Both the position numbers and the translations under genes were made by a program. A DNA stretch of 64,000 nt from assembly GCA_033964015.1 (NCBI GenBank), contig CM066923.1:24688168-24752167 (forward strand), in the 5' to 3' direction. This stretch comes from Scolanthus callimorphus (lineage: Eukaryota; Cnidaria; Anthozoa; Actiniaria; Edwardsiidae). The notes under the pieces were generated by a model. It saw only the letters and a program-made list of their open reading frames with translations. It was not told the DNA's origin and made no database searches. Within the stretch, counting starts at the first letter, position 1; every line of letters begins with the position of its first letter. Positions 56,901 to 64,000 of the stretch are shown one piece after another.

Positions 56901-59900
56901 GTTCATACAAGTCCTGGAAAGTACTTGATTTTCTGAAATCTGTCAGAAAATCACAAGCGATTATGTATATGTACCAATCTATATAATACTGTCTACACTG
57001 TTTTGTGGGGTCTGTCTGAGGACCGCCTTGTCATATTAAAGCTGCCTTAAGGAGACAATTAGATAGGAAGAAACATTCACCACCCAAGGCTCAAAAATAC
57101 TGGAAAAGTCCTGGAATTTTTTTCTTAACAAAAGTGTACGAACCTTAGGGACTCTAAAAATAGGAAAATAGAGGTTTTGGGAAAAATAGGAATTATTTGT
57201 ATGTACTGTCACCATACCAACCTTGTATGTTGGGCATGCACAGCAATCATATCTTAACAGGTGAAACACACTGAAGAATGAACCTACAGCTGGAAACAAG
57301 TCAAATTTGCATACATTCAATGCCCCACATTCAAATTATTCTGCTGTTGTTTGCAACAAAATACCATTAGAAAAGTTGTTTTTTTAGAAAAGTTGTTTTT
57401 TTCAGCCATTTATGACTCTGAAGGAATGTTTTTTTTATCCTACTCAATTTTTCTCCCTTCTATTTGAGCTTACTTGACAATGTTTTACTTTTTGCCCCCC
57501 CCCCATTTTTTTTGCTTGGTTCAGGAGGGAAGAAGAAGAAAAAGTTGATGAAACCAGACATCCTATAGACCTCTTTACCTTGGGCGTAATCTTGTCCCAT
57601 TTCAGATCAAGTGGCATTCCCAAGTTTTCTTTCTTTGTTTTTTTCTGCTACGTACCAAAGGATTATGAATATAGAAGCAACCCAGACAAAGAAAGATTAT
57701 TCAAATGAATGCCATTTGATCTGAAATGGGACAACACACGCCCAAAGTAAAGAGGTCTATTATTAACTACATCTCTTTCACTTTTTCAGAGGAATCCTTT
57801 TCTCTGTGCAGGGTCGCATTACATAAGTACCAAAATCCAGCCAGTAATATTCAGTGTACACTTAGACATGCATATTAGACAATTCTTAGTCAGGAGGCTA
57901 AACGTCCTTATTTTTCACTTTTTAAAAAAGTTTTGAGTTGAAGCAGGAAACACAGAATTATGAAAAAAAAAACAGTAATGTATGTGTATATGCTACTATT
58001 GTGAGATCTAACATTCGAAATCTTTGTTTTTGGAACTTATTAGATACAGACCGGAAACGCTGGTATGTGTATTACAACCCTAGCATTATTATTATTATTA
58101 TTAAATCATTATCTCAACATCATCGACTTACCAAATTTAACCCTTCCCATATAATAGAGCTGTGAGCTGACATATAAACAGACTGTGATGTGAATTATAC
58201 AGAACACAACCCAGAATGCAAATGAGCTGAATAACTGAAATAAAAAGGAACAGTTGGTATTGAAGAAGTTTACAAATGGATAACAAAAAGTAGCTGTCAC
58301 ACTGTTGTATTAAGCAGGGGCTAGTCATTTTTAAATAGTGGATACGCGTGGCGTATTCACGAGTTATTGTAGTGGGCCAGATGTCACTCGCTCGCTCATA
58401 GAACTCAAGTGTTAGCTCATGACGTCATCTAAACTAAACAAATTAATATCTCGAGAACAAAACATCGCTAGGTGACCAAACTTAGACAAAGTTATCTGAA
58501 TGACAAGGGGGGTCCAGCAACAAAGTCACATGACATTACGTCATCGAAGACGTCATCAAAACTAGAAAAATTAATATCTCGAGAACGACAAAACATCGCC
58601 AGGTGACCAAACTTGGACAAAGTTATTTTAGTGACAAGGGGGGTCCAGCAACAAAGTCACATGACATAACGTCATCGATGACGTCATCAAAACTAGAAAA
58701 ATTAATACCTCAAGAACAAAACATCGCTAGGTGACCAAACTTGGACAAAGTTATCTTAGTGACAAGAGGGGTCCAGCACCCAGGTCACGTGGTACAACGC
58801 CATCGATGACGTCATCACAACTAGAAAATTGATATCTCGGGAAGGAAACAGGACCAAAAGTCCAAAACTAGTTGGATAAACAGTATCCACAATTTCACCG
58901 AGGCACTCAGTGCCTTTGATTCACCTTTAAGCCCGCTGTGATCCTTTGCCCTATTTACTATATTGTTTTGCAATAAAATGTCCTGCTAGCATCATTATTG
59001 CCAATAACATATATGAAACAATTGAAAAAAATTCCATGTATTTTCGATCATGACCTCTTGGTATCAAAATATTTTTCCTGTGTAGCATCCTTACCCCTAA
59101 AATGAGTGAGTAGTCCCCGGTCCACACACTGTCTACAGTGGTATGTTCCTTCCCCCCTCCCCCGAAGAGCCCCCCTCCCACAAAGAGCAGCATCAGCTTA
59201 TGATTGGGCAATTCCCGAAAATATATGTAATCCAGGGGTGGGCGGCACTAGTTTTTGACCCCCATGCATCCAGAATTTCCAAAATGGCTTACCCCCATGC
59301 ATATAGAATTCCTGAGAGGTTATACTAGCTTCCAGCTTCCAAAAATCCCCCATGCAGACAGAATTCCGAGCTTGAAAACTCCCCCTCCCATTCAGAATTT
59401 CCAAATGCTGCCCACCTCCCAGGTACATATATTTCCTGGAATTGCCCATTGGCCACTAGTTTCCTACATAGATGGTACCTACCACTCCTATAACAGCTAT
59501 AAGAATGATGCCAGCAAATGAGGCATAAACACTGTGCGCACTTGCGGCGATATCAGGGTGGCGTGTCTGGTACACCTTAACCATCCCTAAACATGTGATG
59601 ATGTACATGAATGACGTGTCTGCAATTGAGAATGTAAAAATGAATGAATTGACCGATCCCTATTTTGACGATAGCTCCGCCCACTCATAGCAAACAATAG
59701 GAAGTTTTCCCTACGGAATTCAAAATGTCCGAGCAACAAACTTGAATATCGAAGATTTTTCAATAATTATTCAGCTTTTCGAGATAAAAATATAAAATCA
59801 AAATTGCATGCAACAACTTCTAACACCTCCCGGCAATCGGTGTCTTTTCCGCGCTCTATGCCAAAGATCAAATTTGGCTTGTCCGACGTAGCAACAGTAA

Positions 59901-62900
59901 CTAGGGGTATAACAATGAATGCGGGATCGGTGAATTAGTACATTCAGCACTAGCCTGCGTTACCTCAGGTTTTCAGGCCGATAAACTCGGGCGAGATTTG
60001 GGCCGTGCTAGCCTAGTACCTGGTGTTCTCGGTGGGCTTCCTGTGGTCGGAGATGAAACGCGAGGATGTGACGTCACGTCACACATGTCTTACCAACCAC
60101 AGGAAGCCCACCCAGAACGCTGGTGCCGTGCGAAAAGTGAAGAGGGGAAGTTTTTCGCTCGCCTTCACTCGGCCCATTTTCGCGTGACCAAAAACTCGCT
60201 CGTCGAACTTCCCGCCGCTTTCTCCTGATTCTTCTTTTCCCTGAAAACACACGGAAACGCTTGCTACGCAGGCTAAATCAGCACTTAAAATGTATCGCTA
60301 TCATCGCCATTGTCATCATCTTCATGTCAAAATCGTTGTTAAGGCCGGTTTACACTTGCGATTTTTTTTGCATTTGTTGCACGAGTTCCAAAAACAACCC
60401 TCTTGTGTAAACGAGATGCAAATTCGGTGCGATTTCTGTGCTCTTTTTTCTTCACATTGCATGAAGTTCCAAATAGTTTCGAGCATGTTTGAGATCCGCG
60501 ACATCAGTTTCCAAACGCAGAGTACATCTGGCGCGCTAGCCAAATCTGCCACCAAGACCAAGCCGGGGAAATACGAGACACAATATCCCTCAACATGTCG
60601 CGCGTCATGGTTGCGTCCGAGTCTTCCATTTGTTCCTCGTTTTTCATCAAATTTACAACTTGTCGCGGAACATTTTGTTATGATGATCACACATGCGAGC
60701 CCAAGGCGGAATTTGCCCCGCAGCACCCCATTTCTATTGACTAATCAACTTGATTTGTCGGCAAAAAGTTGCGCGACATGTTGTGTGTTTGATAAAAAAC
60801 GTGCAACAAAGTCAGAATTTGTGGCTCAAAGTAGACACGCCATCTACTTCGCGCAACAAGTTTTTACAACTTAAAACAAATGTTTCTGTTGCGTGACAAG
60901 TTGTGGCGCGAGACGTAAAACGCGCAACATCGATCCAAAACTTGCAACGCAACAATGTGGCGCTACATGCTGAGGGATTCTGCGCTTCGTATTTCCCCGG
61001 CTTTTTTAGCTGAAAAAAAACTAATTGTCAAGAATGCTGCAATCCATTATCTTACCCAGAGCTCCCCGGCTCGTAACCTCGCGGGGGAGGCTCTGGTGAC
61101 AGCCACTGACGCATGCGCGAGATTTAATACAGAGTCCCTGAGAGAAAGATCTTTCAGCGCATGCTCCAACGCTCAAAATCAGCCAATCAGCGACGGCCCT
61201 GAAATGGATGTCCCCAGAGCCTCCCCTGCGAGCAGATCAGACGAGCCGGGAGTTCTGGGTACGAGAATGGCTGCAATCGTATAGAATGCGCGAGGACTAT
61301 GCGCAGTAACAATAATACTGGGCACCGTCCTTAAAATTCAAGAGACTCGCCGATCGTTCCCAATTGATGTTCGATGCAAAAAAACTTACCAAACTGGAAA
61401 TTGGAATTATTAGGACACACGTGATAACAAGCACTCAGAACTCCTTCCATCACAAGTGCCATAGCTGAAAAGCAAACAGAAAGCATGATAACATTCTAGG
61501 CAAGTGATCTGCATATTAATTTAACAACACAGAATCCTCTTTTCATTATTCTGCGAACTCACACTTTTCCAAACGCCATGAGAAACTGCGTTTTGGTTTC
61601 CTTCCATCAAATCTTTTAAGACAAGCGCATGGAATTTGTCCAAGTTTCGTTAGTATTTATTTTAAACGAATTTAGATTCAAAGCCTTAGTATTCCTTATT
61701 AGATAGATGGATAGTTTATTAAGTCATTAAATTACAGCTACATTACAGCTGAATTGTATAAAAACTTCACAATAAATGCTAAAAATACAAACTATGTAAT
61801 ACTTTATAATGAGATATAAATATAGATAGAAAATGGTTAAAAATATATCAATAAAATTGTAAAAGTATTCAAAGGGATTAACAAGACCTTAAATACAATT
61901 ACTGTAGAAGAAACTATTCTTCAACCTATTAGTCTTGCAAGCTGGCACATGAAAAATTCGTTTGTTTCTTAAATTAGCACGGCATAGATTTCATTCAGGT
62001 AAAAATCTATGCAACTTATGGCTTCGATTTTCTACGACTTCCATGAAAAGCTTTTTAGATTGAGCTTGCCTACGGTCAAACAGACTATCTAAACTAGTGA
62101 GCTCCAAGGCGTGGCGATAGCTGGTGAAAAGATAAATAATTAGTAATAAAATAATAAATTATTAGTGGAAAAAATTCTCAAAGCCTGGTGAAACCACCCA
62201 GAGCCGTTTGAATACTTGAATACTTTGATTGACGGAAGCCAAACCGCGGTTTGTTAGTTGGCGTTCAGTTCGCAAAATTATGAAAATTGCAGAAAAAAGA
62301 AAAGTAAACTAATGATATTTGTAGGGCTGTAGCTTACCCATGGCGTAGAAAATCTCATAGTGTTGAGGAATTCCATGGTTCTGTCAAAACCAAAAAAAAA
62401 ACCACGTTGTCAGCGTTGTGCGCCTGTCTTGCATGGAACGAGTACGATTGCATGGTCGGTTACCTTTTCAAGTTCATCATTTGCTGCTACCGCTTGTCTA
62501 TGAAGTCGGTCTCTGAAATGCAACACAAAACAGTTTCATAGAACGGTGTTTACATCTTGTTGCCACCCAATTCAGATCATGTGATGATTCCTTTGGGTGG
62601 ATACTTGTGTTAGTTCTGCACATACACTCGTGCACTCGATCGAGTGAGAAAACTTTGACAATGGGAACTACCCAAAGGAATCATCACATGATCTGAATTG
62701 AGCCCCTCGATCTGAATAATTCTCCACATCATACTCAGCGGAATTCACTAATTGTTAAATGTACCCATGGCCGAGAGCCAATCAGAATACGAGAAACGCG
62801 CGCGTTTTGGTATAAAAAAGGATGATGGTGTAACGTGGTTTTATACACGGCACATTGTAGACGTGATTGGCGAACTGAAACCGAGACTAATGTTACTGTT

Positions 62901-63949
62901 ACCTTCTGAGCACCAGGAAGAAGAACAGGATTCCCAACATGATATATCCAATGTTGCTGTACACATTGTTGAAGGCACTGAAATGCAGACACGTCGTAAA
63001 CGTTTACAGTAAGAGGAAATCCGCCAAGAAATCGAGTAATATTGACAAAGTAGAAACAGTTTTTAGATATAGTTTTACAAAACCAATTTCCTTATTTGTT
63101 TTTCAAAGTTGTGAAGGAATGGTGTTGGCTGTTGATTTTCGCATTTAATGGTGCTGTGAACCTATATAAATTGTATTGATTTGGACAAATTTCGAGGATT
63201 CATTTTCGATGTTTGGTGTTGTAAGGAATGAAATTTTTAGAAACAGTAAGGCGGTGATTACATGAGACCGGTACGAACTCAGAGCGGTCTGAGTTCGTAT
63301 CGGCTCTCATACATTTCTTTACATGCGTTTACATGAGGCCGGTCAGAAAAAAAGTCCTTACCGGCAAGAGTTCATTCCGGTTGCTGACCCGACACGAACG
63401 ACTTTCGAGTCTGTACCGGTCTCACGTAAACACGATCAAAAAGGTGGTGATTACATGAGACCGGTATGAACTCAGATCGCTCTGAGTTCGTACCGGTCTC
63501 ATGTAATCACCGCCTAAGACAAAAGTCTTGCAAATTTTTTCAATCGTTAATCGTTACTCGGTTTTTAAATGAATTGCGTCTTAATCTTATATATCAAAAT
63601 CCTAAGCGTCTGTCAGGGAAACATTTGTGATTGGCTGATTTTTTCCCGCCATTTTAGGCGCGCGTGCCTGGGACACAGGAAGCCCGCAGCGTAAATAAAT
63701 TGTTGAGCTAAATAATTGAAGTAAGTAAATAATTTAATACTTTTTCGTCACAAGATGACGGGTTATTTTCTAGTATTCATTACATAAGCAAAATAACGAC
63801 ACGGGGGCATTTTGCAAGCCTGTAAAAGTTGCGCGAAGAACGCTGCGTTTCCACTCGTTTTTCGACATCGCCTACCTTAGCACTCCGGCCGGGTGGGCAC
63901 AGAAGAAATTGTAGTAACAAATGTCCTGGTCCCCACTGGTATTCAATAC
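44902..63949 (-). CDS. SIDT: SID1 transmembrane family protein (SIDT), C-terminal half
   Basis: SID1-family proteins are multi-pass membrane proteins linked to dsRNA uptake in worms and, in vertebrates (SIDT1/2), to lysosomal RNA and lipid handling. Thirteen exons are in phase on the minus strand: 63949-63876, 62977-62903, 62512-62464, 62380-62338, 61464-61390, 59619-59483, 58234-58132, 57289-57222, 56152-56106, 53612-53507, 51122-51012, 48627-48514, 44964-44902. They total exactly 355 codons including TAG. Family hallmarks in order are [56 protein letters not shown], a run of membrane helices, HDIWHF and [11 protein letters not shown] at the end. The Ser, His, Asp and HxxxH residues that build the zinc site of the CREST superfamily are all there. 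The extracellular N-terminus and first helix lie past 64000. Introns carry many foldbacks, satellites and a histone pair. Exon borders are inferred from consensus sites and phase. Confidence 0.95.
45062..45967. repeat. 102-bp satellite array, about ten units
   Basis: Units share AAGAGTTCATTAGGAAGAGT, AGAATCTCACGGGATAATGG and GACGCACGTCAGCGCTCACA. Most unit starts are 101-103 bp apart; three units are shortened (about 71-99). Both strands stay open for more than 150 codons, simply because the unit is a multiple of three or nearly so. It lies in the last SIDT intron. Confidence 0.95.
45968..46701. mobile_element. 734-bp hAT-like non-autonomous element, 8-bp duplication
   Basis: The 22-bp terminal inverted repeats (TAGGCCTTTCCAGATTGTGC.. 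at 45968, inverse ending 46701) are flanked by an identical ATTAGGAA (45960-45967, 46702-46709). Both flanks belong to the 102-bp satellite, which resumes after the element. Many subterminal GAGCACTTTTT motifs are typical of transposase binding sites. An 8-bp duplication points to the hAT superfamily. No transposase is encoded. Confidence 0.9.
46315..46461 (+). other. Short open frame inside the hAT-like element
   Basis: A 48-codon frame, [15 protein letters not shown]... ending with a basic PISRKRK patch. It could be a captured or leftover N-terminal piece of a nuclear protein. No family is recognised, and expression is unproven. Confidence 0.3.
46967..47160. mobile_element. Inner palindrome 1 (194 bp)
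   Basis: TATAGCAAATAAAAGTAGAAGAC and its exact inverse form the ends. Pairing continues inward through TTGTCCTTTCCTCGTCTAGA and the short GGTTCCACCAGA block, so nearly the whole element folds back. Confidence 0.92.
47162..47376. mobile_element. Inner palindrome 2 (215 bp), family D copy 1
   Basis: TAGACCAAATCGGCTAACGG plus TGTTTACATCTTGTTGCCAC at the left end has a near-perfect inverse at the right end. A shorter copy lies at 62542-62700. Confidence 0.92.
47455..47600. repeat. C-run and GGGGNGGGGAATTTT repeat
   Basis: A C20-type run followed by units around CCCCGGGGNGGGGAATTTT. The same kind of unit recurs at 48215-48320. Confidence 0.75.
49505..50456. mobile_element. 952-bp PIF/Harbinger-like non-autonomous element
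   Basis: The ends GGGACCGTTCATTTTTTATC.. and their inverse (about 50 bp of pairing, including CTGGTGGAAATGAGGGG) are flanked by a TAA duplication (49502-49504, 50457-50459), the 3-bp target typical of PIF/Harbinger. The interior has G-rich CACCCAAAAAAATAC tandem units near both ends and two GCGCGCTTCGCGCGC palindromes. No transposase frame is seen. Confidence 0.82.
50652..50875. mobile_element. Long near-perfect palindrome
   Basis: Arms of about 95 bp (CCCCAGGGTCTTCTCGGTCG.. and CAGAGAAGACCCTGGGGGAG.., then TGAGTCACGTGAC) are inverted almost without mismatch around a 40-bp centre. It lies 137 bp from the SIDT exon at 51012-51122. Confidence 0.92.
51880..53165. repeat. 128-bp satellite with TGACGTCA palindromes, about eight units
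   Basis: Eight regular units (reference sites at 52211, 52339, 52467, 52595, 52722, 52850, 52979, 53107) and one diverged unit at 51880-52030. Each unit carries TGACGTCATCGATGACGTCA, a palindrome with two cAMP-response-element cores, then CTATGCTTGAAAAATGAATA, ATCTCGTGAAGAGAAGACTC and CCAAACTTGGG. It lies in the SIDT intron 53506-51123. Confidence 0.95.
53690..53880. repeat. GGTACGGT/ACCGTACC-rich foldback
   Basis: GACCCGGTACATTTCTGGTA... and ...TACCAGAATTGTACCGGTAC pair. The centre carries further GTACCGGACC and GGTCCGGTGTGAAC palindromes. It resembles the GAGACCGG element at 63250. Confidence 0.7.
54787..55166 (-). pseudogene. H2A: Histone H2A with a one-base deletion
   Basis: The gene starts [20 protein letters not shown] and continues with a good H2A fold (RAGLQFPV, then from 55068 on [18 protein letters not shown], the docking domain and a lysine/serine tail KKSEKKSSS). 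Between PVG and RIHRH one G is missing at 55085-55086 (two C on the plus strand where three are expected), so the frame breaks after about 27 residues. Length is 380 bp instead of 381. A TATAAAAG box lies 55 bp upstream of the ATG (minus strand, 55221-55230). No histone stem-loop is visible after the stop; a possible AATAAA lies about 260 bp downstream. It could be a pseudogene or an assembly error. It sits in the SIDT intron. Confidence 0.88.
55167..55487. promoter_or_regulatory. Bidirectional H2A/H2B promoter
   Basis: The 321 bp between the two start codons hold a TATA box for each direction (TATAAATA at 55411-55418 for H2B; inverse of ATATAAAAGG at 55221-55230 for H2A) and two CCAATCA motifs (55252, 55354). 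This arrangement is standard for head-to-head histone pairs. Confidence 0.85.
55488..55859 (+). CDS. H2B: Histone H2B
   Basis: Complete intronless 123-residue H2B: basic tail [19 protein letters not shown], then the histone fold ([60 protein letters not shown]) and the C-terminal helix ending AVTKYTSSK with the ubiquitination-site lysine. I chose the ATG at 55488, where the family N-terminus begins, not the longer upstream frame. It pairs with H2A to form nucleosomes. The expected stem-loop after the stop is absent; a palindromic double repeat of GAACCCGCGATCGATCGTTC follows. It lies in an intron of SIDT on the opposite strand. Confidence 0.96.
   Translation: MPPVKKIAGSKGEKKAGKKSPTDKKRKSRKRRETYAIYIYKVLKQVHPDTGISSKAMGIMNSFVNDIFERIAQEASRLAHYNKKSTITSREIQTAVRLLLPGELAKHAVSEGTKAVTKYTSSK
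55876..55920. repeat. Two direct GAACCCGCGATCGATCGTTC units after H2B
   Basis: The 20-base palindromic unit is repeated twice about 20 bp after the H2B stop, in the place where a histone 3' stem-loop would normally be. Confidence 0.85.
57568..57757. mobile_element. MITE family C, copy 2 (SIDT intron)
   Basis: The ends GACCTCTTTACCTTGGGCGT and their inverse lie between TA dinucleotides. Same subterminal TTGTCCCATTTCAGATCA as the Robo-intron copy at 30568-30762. Confidence 0.88.
58400..58860. repeat. Second block of the 128-bp CRE satellite, about four units
   Basis: GACGTCATC sites at 58421, 58549, 58680 and 58808 give the same 128-131 bp spacing as at 51880-53165. Shared motifs are AATATCTCG, CCAAACTTGG and ACGTCATCGATGACGTCATC. 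Sequence divergence from the first block is clear, so the two blocks separated long ago. It lies in the SIDT intron 59482-58235. Confidence 0.88.
60012..60130. repeat. Foldback repeat
   Basis: GTTCTCGGTGGGCTTCCTGTGGT and its near inverse ACCACAGGAAGCCCACCCAGAAC flank GTGACGTCACGTCAC. No coding content. The rest of the intron (59620-61389) shows only repeats. Confidence 0.75.
61056..61272. mobile_element. CCAGAGC palindromic MITE, dispersed copy
   Basis: The ends ACCCAGAGCTCCCCGGCTCG and GACGAGCCGGGAGTTCTGGGT match the elements at 43570-44052. It lies in a SIDT intron. Confidence 0.85.
61700..62121 (-). mobile_element. 5'-truncated non-LTR retrotransposon (LINE) 3' end
   Basis: On the minus strand a decayed frame reads [20 protein letters not shown], then HKLHRFLPE, a stop, [22 protein letters not shown] and TAA at 61889. 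This order is the usual C-terminus of CR1/L2-like reverse-transcriptase proteins after the endonuclease and polymerase. A short 3' UTR ends near 61700 in AGATAGATGG-type repeats. It is a dead fragment in a SIDT intron. Confidence 0.8.
62542..62700. mobile_element. Foldback MITE family D, copy 2
   Basis: ACGGTGTTTACATCTTGTTGCCACCC matches 47170 onward, and the inverted ATCATCACATGATCTGAATTG is at the right end. The outer ends are missing, so the copy is truncated. Confidence 0.82.
63250..63514. mobile_element. Element of nested GAGACCGG palindromes with TAA borders
   Basis: The ends GGCGGTGATTACATGAGACC and their inverse are flanked by TAA (63247-63249, 63515-63517). The last 72 bp (63443-63514) are themselves a near-perfect palindrome. 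TTTACATGAG/CTCACGTAAA and GACCGGT repeats fill the interior. TAA duplication suggests a PIF/Harbinger-type mobiliser. Confidence 0.82.
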
Positions 63950-64000
63950 CTGGAAAATAAGGAATGATCATGAGAGAAAGGTTTTCCTCTTAGACACAAA

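Noticed and set aside
60290..60874. 194-codon plus-strand frame in a SIDT intron
   Set aside because: Composition is that of the surrounding GGTTTACACTTGCG/GTTGCGCGACA repeat DNA. No family is recognised.
62752..63012. 86-codon plus-strand frame
   Set aside because: It is antisense to the SIDT exon 62977-62903 and shows no independent support.

Overview
This is animal nuclear DNA, most likely from an anthozoan cnidarian such as a sea anemone or coral. That placement is an inference. It rests on small exons in repeat-rich introns, a tRNA-derived SINE, a BEL/Pao LTR retrotransposon, very many palindromic MITE-like elements, and a divergent H2A/H2B histone pair. The species cannot be fixed from the sequence alone.

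Three protein-coding genes lie on the minus strand in tandem, and all three are broken into exons that only emerge when splice sites and reading phases are followed. (1) 64-2594 holds the first three coding exons of WASHC2 (FAM21), the WASH-complex tail subunit; the gene runs off the left edge. (2) 13558-32228, plus an untranslated first exon ending at 40371, is a Roundabout (Robo) axon-guidance receptor of about 1,468 residues. It has a signal peptide, five Ig domains, two recognisable FN3 domains, one membrane helix, and a long tail with the LPPPP (CC2-type) motif. The exon phases close exactly over 12 coding exons. (3) 44902-63949 is the C-terminal multi-spanning half (13 exons, 354 residues) of a SID1 transmembrane family (SIDT) protein, with all the family metal-site residues visible; its N-terminus lies beyond the right edge.

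A divergent H2A/H2B pair sits inside a SIDT intron (54787-55859). H2B is intact; H2A carries a one-base deletion.

The left intergenic space (4735-11319) holds a nearly complete BEL/Pao retrotransposon with two LTRs, gag-protease and pol, and a 5-bp target duplication. It is inserted inside an older palindromic DNA transposon with a TA duplication. The rest of the non-coding DNA is dominated by foldback elements (several nested inside each other), an hAT-like element with an 8-bp duplication inside a 102-bp satellite, a PIF/Harbinger-like element, a 128-bp satellite rich in CRE palindromes that occurs in two SIDT introns, and a roughly 1-kb minisatellite filling the Robo intron where the third FN3 domain would be expected.

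No prokaryotic, viral-defence or CRISPR-like system is present. The features most worth a second look are the Robo domain loss with its replacement minisatellite, the Gly-X-Thr/Ser repeat in the Robo tail, the CRE-rich satellites and the dense nested palindromes.
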